49,178 nt of DNA from Alphaproteobacteria bacterium. Its GTDB lineage: Bacteria > Pseudomonadota > Alphaproteobacteria > Rickettsiales > SXRF01. The stretch's first letter is position 1. The number at the start of each line of letters is the position of its first letter. The translations under genes and the position numbers were made by a program. The stretch lies in the NCBI GenBank assembly GCA_020054105.1, contig JAGVLW010000031.1, forward strand, positions 1 to 49,178, written 5' to 3'. This document shows positions 35,040 through 42,370 of this stretch, one piece after another. Below the pieces are notes generated by a model, which saw only the letters and a list, made by a program, of their open reading frames with translations, had not been told where the DNA came from and searched no databases.

Positions 35040-35393
35040 TTACGGCCGCCACGGCTCGTAATCCGCCGTGGTAGGCGCATGTTTCCCGCCGGCAAGCAGC
35101 GAGCCGTCGGGGGCGTAGGCGCCTTTGGTGCCGGTCAGGTTCGGCTGGTGTTGTTTTTCCCAGGGGTAATGCAAAACGGTGCGCTCGGTCGGCGGCTTGT
35201 CGAACGTGTAATGCATCCAGCCATGCCACTGCGCCGGGATTTTGCTGGCTTCCGCCTTGCCGTGATAGATCACCCAGCGTTTCTCGCGGCGGTTTTTCGG
35301 CGTGCGCTTTTCCTTGAAATAGCGGTTGCCGAACTGGTCGGTGCCGACGAGCTTGCCGTGGAGCAGTGAGAATAAACGCGTCGTGATGGTCAT
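35040..35393 (-). CDS. NADH:ubiquinone oxidoreductase accessory subunit, NDUFA12 (B17.2) family
   Basis: A 117-residue homologue of the mitochondrial complex I accessory subunit B17.2. Family features are GKLVGTDQFGNRYF near the N-terminus, RRWVIYHGKAEASKIPAQWHGWMHY-like core (here EKRWVIYHG.. and PAQWHGWMHYT) and a C-terminal YEPWRP. In bacteria this family is essentially restricted to alphaproteobacteria, so it is a strong taxonomic marker. The start is not preceded by a clear ribosome-binding site. It lies 13 bases downstream of the next gene's stop. Confidence 0.93.
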   Translation of the reverse strand: MTITTRLFSLLHGKLVGTDQFGNRYFKEKRTPKNRREKRWVIYHGKAEASKIPAQWHGWMHYTFDKPPTERTVLHYPWEKQHQPNLTGTKGAYAPDGSLLAGGKHAPTTADYEPWRP

Positions 35394-35406
35394 GCGCTAT
35401 AGTGTA

Positions 35407-36675
35407 TTAAGCCCGGTGCCTTTGTCCAGTATTATCGGGGCCTTGCCCGCTGGGATCGCTAGGACGGCTGGCGGGTAGAATTTTGCCTATAGTGGTTATT
35501 CCTAATTCAGGTGCGGCGATGGCCGTCTCCAGCGCCTGGATGAATTCTTGCAGGAGATGGTCGTTTTTTCCCGCATTTCGATATTTTAGCAAGGCATCGG
35601 TATATTTATCGATACCATGCGAATCTTCCCGCTTTTTTTGTGAGGTGGATTGCGAGACTTTCTGCCCCGTCAACACGCCATCAGCCAATACGATCACCTG
35701 CTGACTGACTGCCGGCGCATGGAATTTTGCGCTAACATCGAGTTTGCGAGCGGGCCAGTCATCAAGCCCTTTCTGCACATGCATCTCTTGCCAGAAAGAT
35801 TCGCGATACCTCACTCCGGCATCGTCCCTGCCGATGAGGAACAGCTTGGGCATTTGCGCCAGATGCTCCGGCATGCCTTCCCAGTCGACGGCATGGCCGA
35901 TGCAAATGCATTTGCACTTGTTGAAATATTTCTGGATGAGATCTTGCTTATCGCCCGCATCGAAAAGTGATGCGGAGAGATGCTGCTTGGAGAGTGCTTC
36001 ATCGAGCCTTTGCCGCAGCAGGTTTTCGACCATGAAGGCCAGCCGCCCGCCGATGCTGAACGTTACGAAGCTGAATCCCTTGAACTGGTCGCTGGTCAGG
36101 AGCCGGCCCTTATCATCGCAAAAACGGTAGGTGAACAGCTTGTCGGCAAAGGTGCCTAAATCTTTCTCCAGACCTCGCGAGTCGACCTTGATGGAGTTGT
36201 TTGCAGATTTATCGACCGGGAAAAGCTTGTTGGCGTTCCAGCTATAGCCGGCGGCGATCCTGTCCATGCGGCTTTTATTGATCGCATCAGGATCGGTGTA
36301 GGGACTGAAGGCCAAAAATTTGGATGGCATCGCTTCGCGATGGGCGGGCGATATGACGCTGCTTAACCTGCCGATCGCTTTTTCGATAAAGTCCGGGCCG
36401 TCATGCAGCAGTCCGCCCAGGTAGAACACCGACGCGTTGCGGACGGCATCCGCCTCCTTCACCTCGACATATTTGAGGCTTTCCATGCTGACACTGTATC
36501 GCGTCGGCTTGCCGTGGACGTAAGGTTTACGGACAATTTCCTTTATTCTAAAGAGGCCGTCTTCTACCGAATCATGCGAATAGCTGTCATGCGCCGGCAC
36601 ATATTCCGCCTGTGCTGCCGCAACCATGTCGGGCAATTCATGATTATGCCTAAAAGTGATTTTCGCTTTCGCCAT
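35407..36675 (-). CDS. Hypothetical protein, 422 aa
   Basis: I do not recognise this protein. It is soluble, with no signal peptide. A segment GFSFVTFSIGGRLAFMVENLL (near residues 199-219) resembles the nucleophile elbow of alpha/beta hydrolases only loosely (FSIGGR) and I do not call it one. Later it has a CKCICIGHAVDWEG stretch with three cysteines and a Gln/Ser/Lys-rich C-terminal tail. The gene looks a little lower in GC than its neighbours. It is 13 bases upstream of the NDUFA12 gene on the same strand. Confidence 0.7.
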   Translation of the reverse strand: MAKAKITFRHNHELPDMVAAAQAEYVPAHDSYSHDSVEDGLFRIKEIVRKPYVHGKPTRYSVSMESLKYVEVKEADAVRNASVFYLGGLLHDGPDFIEKAIGRLSSVISPAHREAMPSKFLAFSPYTDPDAINKSRMDRIAAGYSWNANKLFPVDKSANNSIKVDSRGLEKDLGTFADKLFTYRFCDDKGRLLTSDQFKGFSFVTFSIGGRLAFMVENLLRQRLDEALSKQHLSASLFDAGDKQDLIQKYFNKCKCICIGHAVDWEGMPEHLAQMPKLFLIGRDDAGVRYRESFWQEMHVQKGLDDWPARKLDVSAKFHAPAVSQQVIVLADGVLTGQKVSQSTSQKKREDSHGIDKYTDALLKYRNAGKNDHLLQEFIQALETAIAAPELGITTIGKILPASRPSDPSGQGPDNTGQRHRA

Positions 36676-36844
36676 GTGCTTCTATCGATGTCGTCCCAGC
36701 GCAGACTTATGATGATGATTAATCATAAGCATAACAGCTTAAATAAAAATTAATAATTATCCGGCGAGGCTGCCATCGCAAGCCGAGAATTGTTACAGTT
36801 TTAAGAGTCGATTATGACGGTTTTATGAACTGGTAAAATATCGA

Positions 36845-36892
36845 TATATCCCAATAGGATATACGGACGCGCGCGCCTGTCCCATAATGGGA
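36845..36892. terminator. Candidate hairpins downstream of rpoD
   Basis: TATATCC-CAATA-GGATATA (36845-36863) is a perfect 7-base stem and TCCCAT-A-ATGGGA (36880-36892) is a second short palindrome. Both lie within 60 bases after the rpoD stop (36902, minus strand), and on that strand the first is followed by TCGATATTTT, a weak T tract. The stem is A/T-rich, so this is a poor canonical terminator. The rest of 36676-36901 is A/T-rich with no gene. Confidence 0.3.
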
Positions 36893-36901
36893 ATTATAAG
36901 C

Positions 36902-39226
36902 CTAGTAATCCAAAAAGCTCCTAAGCTTGCGCGAGCGGCTCGGATGTTTGAGCTTGCGCAGGGCTTTGGCCTCGATCTGGCGGATGCGCTCGCGGGTGAC
37001 CGAGAATTGCTGGCCGACCTCCTCGAGCGTATGGTCGGTGTTCATGCCGATGCCAAAACGCATGCGCAGCACGCGCTCTTCGCGCGGCGTCAGGCTCGCC
37101 AGAATCCGCGTCGTCGTTTCGCGCAAATTGCTTTGGATGGCGGCGTCGAGCGGCAGGATGGCGTTCTTATCCTCGATGAAATCGCCCAGATGCGAATCTT
37201 CCTCGTCGCCGATGGGTGTTTCCAGCGACACCGGCTCCTTGGCGATCTTCATCACCTTGCGGACCTTGTCGAGCGGCATGACGAGGCGCTCGGCCAGCTC
37301 TTCCGGCGTCGGCTCGCGGCCGATCTCATGCAGCATCTGGCGCGAGGTGCGCACGATCTTGTTGATCGTCTCGATCATATGCACCGGGATGCGGATGGTG
37401 CGCGCCTGGTCGGCGATCGAGCGCGTGATCGCCTGGCGGATCCACCAGGTTGCGTAAGTGCTGAATTTATAGCCGCGGCGATATTCGAACTTATCGACGG
37501 CTTTCATCAGGCCGATATTGCCTTCCTGGATGAGGTCGAGGAATTGCAGGCCGCGGTTGGTGTATTTCTTGGCGATGGAAATCACCAGGCGCAAATTGGC
37601 CTCGATCATTTCCTTCTTGGCGCGATTGGTCTCGCGCTCGCCTTTTTGCACCGCCATGATCATGCGCTTGAACTCGCCGATATCGAGCCCGGCCGCTTCG
37701 GCCATGCGCGCGATTTCCTCGCGCAGCTCGTCGATTTCCTTGCGGTCTTTGGTGACAAAATCTTTCCAGCCTTTTTCCGGGCGCGCCGCGATTTTCTTCA
37801 GCCAGCTCGGGTCGAGCTCGCTGCCGATATAGGCGGTAAGAAACACTTTGCGCGGCACTTTGCGGCCTTCGGCCAGGCGCATCAGGCGGCCTTCCAGCGT
37901 CATCAGCCGGCGGCTTAGGTCGTAAAGCTTGAGGATCAGGCTGTCGACGCGGTGAATGGTGAAGCGCACGCCCATCATCAGCTCCACCAGCTCGCGATGC
38001 AGCTTCTGGTAAATTTTCTCGTCGTCCTTGCTGTATTTGCCTTCGCCGAGCGACTTGTTCATGCGCTTTTCCTGCAGCGAGCGCATTTTCTTGTTGATCT
38101 TGGCGAACTGGTCGAGCGTCTCGAGGATTTGCGGTTTCAGCGCGGTTTCCATGGCCAGCAGCGACACCGACACGTCTTCCTCGTCGCTATCTTCTTCGAC
38201 AACTTCGCCTTCTTTTTTCTCGCCGTCCGCCTCTTCGCTTTCTTCGCTCTCTTCCTCTTCGTCTTCTTCCTCTTCTTCTTCCTCGAACTCGTCTTTGGCG
38301 GGGCTAGCGGGCGTTACGATGCCGCCGGTGAATTCACCCGATTCATTGCCGGCGCCGTAGGTGGCGTCGAGGTCGATGATGTCGCGCAGCAGCATGGTTC
38401 CGGCGTCGAGCTCGTCGCGCCAGGAGAGAATTTCCTTCATCACCAGCGGGCATTCGCACAGCGCGCTGATGACCGTTTCGCGGCCCGATTCGATGCGCTT
38501 GGCGATCTCGATTTCGCCTTCGCGCGACAGCAGCTCGACATTGCCCATCTCGCGCAGATACATGCGCACCGGGTCGTCGGAGCGGCCGACATTTTCGATT
38601 TCTTCGGCATCGACCTCGGCCGGCGCTTCGCCCGGCTCGACCGGCGCGCCTTCCTCGGTGACGGTGATGTCGGCGCTGGCCAGCGCGCTGATGGCGGCGT
38701 CGATCACTTCCGGCGAAAATTCGTCGGCGGGCAAAATGGCATTGAGCTCGTCATAAGTGATAAATCCGCGCGACTTGCCCAGCGACAGCAGCTTGCGCAC
38801 GATCGCCTGTTGCAGCTCTTCCTTGCCCGGTTCTTTTTTATTGCCGTTTTTGCCGCCGGCCTTGGTTGGGGCGGGTGTTTTTTCCTTGGAGGCTACGGGC
38901 GGTTTTTGGCTTGCCGTTTTGATGTCCGGCTTTTTTTGTTCAGGTATTTTTTTCGACATTTTTTGTTCTATAGCCTGGGGTTTCTTTGGGATAGGGCGGG
39001 CGACAGGCTTTGCCGCGACGATTTTTTTCTGCACGACCGGCTTCTTGACCGGTTTTTTTACCGGCGCCTTGACGGCGCGCTTCGCCGGTTTCGCGGCGGG
39101 TTTCTTGACGATTTTTTTCACAGGCTTTTTGGCGGCCGGCTTGGGCTTAGGCTTGGGCTGCGGCTTGGATTTGAATTTTGGCTTGGGTTGCGGTTTTTTC
39201 AGGGCGGTCGAGCGTTTATTGGCCAT
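36902..39226 (-). CDS. rpoD: RNA polymerase sigma factor RpoD (sigma 70)
   Basis: The housekeeping sigma factor. Starting at the ATG at 39226 ([11 protein letters not shown]) gives 774 residues. A Lys/Pro/Ala-rich tail of ~130 residues comes first, then region 1.1 ([20 protein letters not shown]), region 1.2 ([20 protein letters not shown]), a non-conserved part with a run of Glu/Asp, and regions 2-4. Region 2 has [20 protein letters not shown], and region 4.2 has [21 protein letters not shown]. It is longer than E. coli RpoD (613) because of the tail and the acidic insert. An in-frame ATG at 39274 would add 16 residues unlike any sigma factor. dnaG lies 181 bases upstream on the same strand. 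Confidence 0.96.
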   Translation of the reverse strand: MANKRSTALKKPQPKPKFKSKPQPKPKPKPAAKKPVKKIVKKPAAKPAKRAVKAPVKKPVKKPVVQKKIVAAKPVARPIPKKPQAIEQKMSKKIPEQKKPDIKTASQKPPVASKEKTPAPTKAGGKNGNKKEPGKEELQQAIVRKLLSLGKSRGFITYDELNAILPADEFSPEVIDAAISALASADITVTEEGAPVEPGEAPAEVDAEEIENVGRSDDPVRMYLREMGNVELLSREGEIEIAKRIESGRETVISALCECPLVMKEILSWRDELDAGTMLLRDIIDLDATYGAGNESGEFTGGIVTPASPAKDEFEEEEEEEDEEEESEESEEADGEKKEGEVVEEDSDEEDVSVSLLAMETALKPQILETLDQFAKINKKMRSLQEKRMNKSLGEGKYSKDDEKIYQKLHRELVELMMGVRFTIHRVDSLILKLYDLSRRLMTLEGRLMRLAEGRKVPRKVFLTAYIGSELDPSWLKKIAARPEKGWKDFVTKDRKEIDELREEIARMAEAAGLDIGEFKRMIMAVQKGERETNRAKKEMIEANLRLVISIAKKYTNRGLQFLDLIQEGNIGLMKAVDKFEYRRGYKFSTYATWWIRQAITRSIADQARTIRIPVHMIETINKIVRTSRQMLHEIGREPTPEELAERLVMPLDKVRKVMKIAKEPVSLETPIGDEEDSHLGDFIEDKNAILPLDAAIQSNLRETTTRILASLTPREERVLRMRFGIGMNTDHTLEEVGQQFSVTRERIRQIEAKALRKLKHPSRSRKLRSFLDY

Positions 39227-39407
39227 GTCTTGCGAACCTTTTTTACTTTTGGAACCGGGCCATAACCACCACATATTATATCCTAATAAGCTGAAAAATA
39301 TGTATAGTTTAAAAGATAGCCAGGCTGCGCCTACTATTTAAACAGACAAGACATAAGCTATTTTTTACTTTTTTCAATGGGTTTTATGAGAAAGATGGCG
39401 ATTTAGG

Positions 39408-41258
39408 CTAAGCCACATCCGTCTCGGCGGGGGCGAAGGTGCGTGCCGTGCGCGCTTTCTCTATGGCCTGCTTGAGTTCGACCAGGCGCGAATAGGCATG
39501 ATCGTCCATGGTTTGGGCCATGTTTTCCTGGAGCTCCTTGAGCTCGAATTCGAGATGGGCGACCTCGTAGGCATTGGCGGTTTCGTTCCACAGCAAGGCG
39601 GCATCTTCGAGCGAAAGCGTGTTGCGGTAGGGAAGGGCGATGGCATCGCTGCCGAAGGCGCCCAGCATGTCGCCCGGCAACTGGCTTTGGATATAGGCCG
39701 AGAATGCCTCGTGGTTGTCGAGGACATCCGCTTCGATGGCCGAAAGCGCGCAGTTCCTAAGCGCGTCGAGCCCGGACGCGCGGATGTCGAGCCGCGACAC
39801 GGTCTCCTCGACCTGGCTCTTATGCAAAAGCTGCGGGAACTGCATCAGCGTATGCAGCATGCGCCGAACCAGCATATCGAGCGCCGCCGAATGGTGCTGC
39901 ACGACCATATGCTCGACATGCGCCGAGCGCGACTTGCCGTTGCCGCCGGAGAAGGTTTTCTTGCCGCCGGCCTGCTTGCCTGCCACCGGCTGGCTCCAAA
40001 GCTGCTTGCGGAAATAAGACAGATAATGGTTTTTCACCGTCGCATCGGTAATTTTCTGGCAAAGCTTGTTGCAGGCGTCATCGAGTGCCGCGCGGCCTTC
40101 CGGCAGGTTGAGCCGAAACTGCGACGCCAGCGTCTCCCACTGGATTTCCGACAGGCGGCGCGCGCGCTGGACGATCTGCTCGAAGCTGGCCTTGCCGTGT
40201 TTTTGCACGTAGGAATCGGGGTCTTCGCCTTGCGGCAGTGTTGCAAAGCGCAGGCTGTTGCCGGGCTTGAGCAGCGGCAATACTACTTCCGCCGCCCGTG
40301 TCATCGCGCGCGCTCCCGCCGCATCGCCGTCGAGGCAAATGACCGGCTCTTTCGCCAGCTGCCATAGCAGCCGCAGATGCTCGGCGGTCACCGCCGTTCC
40401 CAGCGTCGCCACCGCATAGGGCACGCCGGCCTGCGCCACCGCCACCACATCCATATAGCCTTCGAGCACCACCACCATGTTGCCGTCGCGCGCCGGCCGC
40501 TTGGCGAGGTCGAGATTGAACAGCATCTCGCCTTTTTTGAACAAAGGCGTCTCCGGCGAGTTGAGGTATTTGGGCAGGTTTTTATTGCCGCTGCTATTGG
40601 CCAGCAGCCTGCCGCCGAACGCGACGGCCTTGCCCGATACGTTGCGTATCGGGAACATAACGCGGCCGCGGAAACGGTCGTAAGCGGCGCCGGTATCGGC
40701 GACGATAATCAGCCCCGCCTCGGCCTGCAGCGCTTGCGAAAACCCGAGCTGCTGCAAATGGGAAAACAGCGCCGTGCGTTCGTCGGGCGCAAAGCCCATG
40801 CGGAACTGGCGCAGCGTTTCCGGCTTCAGCCCGCGCTTTTCGACATAGTCGCGCGCGACGCTGCCTGCGGGCGCCAGCAACTGCTTTTCAAACCAGGCGC
40901 AGGCCGCTTCGCAAACGTCGTGGAGGGTTTTTTCGCTCTCGTTTTTGCGGCGCTCTTCCGGCGTCGGCGCGGGCAAGGCGATGCCGGCTTCGCGCGCCAG
41001 GCGCTCGACGGTTTCCGGATAGGTCAGCCGCTCGTAACGCTTGATGAACTCGATGGCGTCGCCGTGCGCCGCGCAGCCGAAGCAATGGAAAAACCCCTTC
41101 TCGTCGTTGATGGTGAAGGACGGGGTTTTTTCGTTGTGGAACGGGCAGAGCGCCTGAAATTCGCGGCCGTGTTTCTTGATGGCGATGCGCCTGCCGATCA
41201 CTTCCGAGATCAGGAAGTGGGAGCGTAAACGGTCTATGAAAGCCGGCGAAAATCGCAT
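39408..41258 (-). CDS. dnaG: DNA primase DnaG
   Basis: DnaG makes RNA primers at the replication fork. The CHC2 zinc finger has Cys38, His41, Cys59 and Cys62 (LCPFHNEKTPSF, FFHCFGC). The catalytic core follows with the motif RGRVMFPI and the TOPRIM acidic motifs VVVLEGYMDVV and CLDGDAAGARAM. The C-terminal helicase-binding part is less conserved. Length (616) is typical. It is followed by rpoD, the usual neighbour in proteobacteria. The ATG at 41258 lies six bases from the left arm of a heptamer element. Confidence 0.96.
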   Translation of the reverse strand: MRFSPAFIDRLRSHFLISEVIGRRIAIKKHGREFQALCPFHNEKTPSFTINDEKGFFHCFGCAAHGDAIEFIKRYERLTYPETVERLAREAGIALPAPTPEERRKNESEKTLHDVCEAACAWFEKQLLAPAGSVARDYVEKRGLKPETLRQFRMGFAPDERTALFSHLQQLGFSQALQAEAGLIIVADTGAAYDRFRGRVMFPIRNVSGKAVAFGGRLLANSSGNKNLPKYLNSPETPLFKKGEMLFNLDLAKRPARDGNMVVVLEGYMDVVAVAQAGVPYAVATLGTAVTAEHLRLLWQLAKEPVICLDGDAAGARAMTRAAEVVLPLLKPGNSLRFATLPQGEDPDSYVQKHGKASFEQIVQRARRLSEIQWETLASQFRLNLPEGRAALDDACNKLCQKITDATVKNHYLSYFRKQLWSQPVAGKQAGGKKTFSGGNGKSRSAHVEHMVVQHHSAALDMLVRRMLHTLMQFPQLLHKSQVEETVSRLDIRASGLDALRNCALSAIEADVLDNHEAFSAYIQSQLPGDMLGAFGSDAIALPYRNTLSLEDAALLWNETANAYEVAHLEFELKELQENMAQTMDDHAYSRLVELKQAIEKARTARTFAPAETDVA

Positions 41259-41263
41259 GTGAT

Positions 41264-41353
41264 AAGTCGTTAGTTGTTAGTCATGAGTCGTTAGTATAAT
41301 ATCACCTCGATGCCGTCAGCCACTAACGACTAAGGACTAACGACTAAAGACTT
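41264..41353. repeat. Intergenic inverted heptamer element (family ACTAACG), second copy
   Basis: The left arm (41264-41295) reads AAGTCGT, TAGTTGT, TAGTCAT, GAGTCGT, TAGT. The right arm (41322-41353) reads ACTAACG, ACTAAGG, ACTAACG, ACTAAAG, ACTT. The reverse complement of the left matches the right at 28 of 32 positions. The spacer is 26 bases. It fills the whole gap between the divergent dnaG and ygjP-like genes and ends one base before the latter's ATG. Same family as 8256-8327. Confidence 0.85.
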
Positions 41354-41354
41354 C

Positions 41355-42041
41355 ATGAACCATTCTTTTGCTATCGGCAATCTCGTGCTGCCCATCCATA
41401 TCCGCCGCCATCCGGCGTCGCGGCGCATGACTATTCGCTACCAGCCGATTACCCACAGTATCGCACTTACTCTACCCCGATATAGCTCGATCAGGCAAGG
41501 CCTCTCTTTCGTCGAAGAGAAAAGGGGATGGATCGAGCAGCGCCTGCGCGAACACCCAAGCCGCACCTTGTTTGCCGACGGCCAGACCATTCCTTTTTTG
41601 GGCAAGCCGCATTTGCTTAAACATAGCGAGGGCAGGGGAGTGGTGCGGGTGGAAGATGGCGTGATCATCGTCCCCGGCGCGCAGGAATTCATGGCGCGGC
41701 GCGTGCGCGAATGGCTGAAGCGGGAAGCGATGAAGGAAATAACATTGCACGCCAGCCAAAAAGCACAGGCGATAGGCAAAAAAATCAAGAAAATCTCCCT
41801 GCGCGACACCAATTCGCGCTGGGGCAGTTGCAGCGCCTCGGGCAATTTGTCGTTTTCCTGGCGCATCGTCATGGCGCCGCCGGAAGTGCTCGATTACCTG
41901 GTCAGCCACGAGGTCGCGCATCTGGCGCATATGAACCATTCGGCGCGTTTCTGGCAAACGGTGGCCATGCTTTGCCCCGGCTGCGAGCATTACCGGCATT
42001 GGCTCGGAAAACACGGCGCGCAGCTCTATAGTTACGGTTAA
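41355..42041 (+). CDS. YgjP-like zinc metallohydrolase (DUF45/M48-related)
   Basis: A 228-residue protein with the zinc motif HEVAH (His185, His189) and a third ligand in NHSARFW (His195), preceded by SRWGSCS (155-161), the signature of the YgjP/SprT-like family. The N-terminal part, RRHPASRRMTIRY, is typical as well. The role is not known in most bacteria; a metal-dependent protease activity is presumed. The ATG follows the heptamer element by one base and has no separate ribosome-binding site, so translation may be inefficient or start elsewhere. Confidence 0.9.
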   Translation: MNHSFAIGNLVLPIHIRRHPASRRMTIRYQPITHSIALTLPRYSSIRQGLSFVEEKRGWIEQRLREHPSRTLFADGQTIPFLGKPHLLKHSEGRGVVRVEDGVIIVPGAQEFMARRVREWLKREAMKEITLHASQKAQAIGKKIKKISLRDTNSRWGSCSASGNLSFSWRIVMAPPEVLDYLVSHEVAHLAHMNHSARFWQTVAMLCPGCEHYRHWLGKHGAQLYSYG

Positions 42042-42097
42042 CCTTGTCTTTATATTCCTTGCCTATAATTGCGCATTGATTGTAAGCGGAGGCTGGC

Positions 42098-42370
42098 ATG
42101 GATCTGCAGATTATCCTGATTCTAGGCGCGATACTCGCCGTATTCTTCGTTGCGACCTACAACAAGCTCGCCCGCCTGCGCAATCTCGCGCAGGAGGCCG
42201 GCAAGCATTTCCAGGATATGAAGCTATTGCCCGGCGCCCAGGAGGAGATTCAACATGCGCGGCACTATTATAATGCCCTGGCGCGCGACTTCAATGCCGC
42301 CGTCCGGTCCTTCCCAAGCAGCCTGGTGGCCGGTCCGTTCGGTTTTAAGGATCTGCCCTATTTGGACTAG
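42098..42370 (+). CDS. Shortened LemA-like membrane protein, 90 aa
   Basis: The N-terminus has one membrane segment and YNKLARLRNLAQEAGKHF, and the C-terminus has RHYYNALARDFNAAVRSFPS then GPFGFKDLPYLD. These match the start (YN.L..LRN) and end (YN.A.RDYN...FP...AG.FGFK) of LemA proteins, which are normally about 185-200 residues. The middle of roughly 100 residues is missing, without a frame break. A strong ribosome-binding site (GGAGG, five bases before the ATG) indicates an expressed gene. It overlaps the convergent PBP gene by four bases. Confidence 0.75.
   Translation: MDLQIILILGAILAVFFVATYNKLARLRNLAQEAGKHFQDMKLLPGAQEEIQHARHYYNALARDFNAAVRSFPSSLVAGPFGFKDLPYLD

Noticed and set aside
35407..36675. 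Alpha/beta hydrolase
   Set aside because: Only a loose FSIGGR resemblance to a nucleophile elbow; no matching Asp/His context was seen.
37952..39265. 437-codon open frame on the plus strand over rpoD
   Set aside because: It lies antisense to rpoD, whose conserved regions are unmistakable; its translation is low-complexity Phe/Arg/Leu-rich sequence mirroring the Lys/Glu-rich parts of rpoD.
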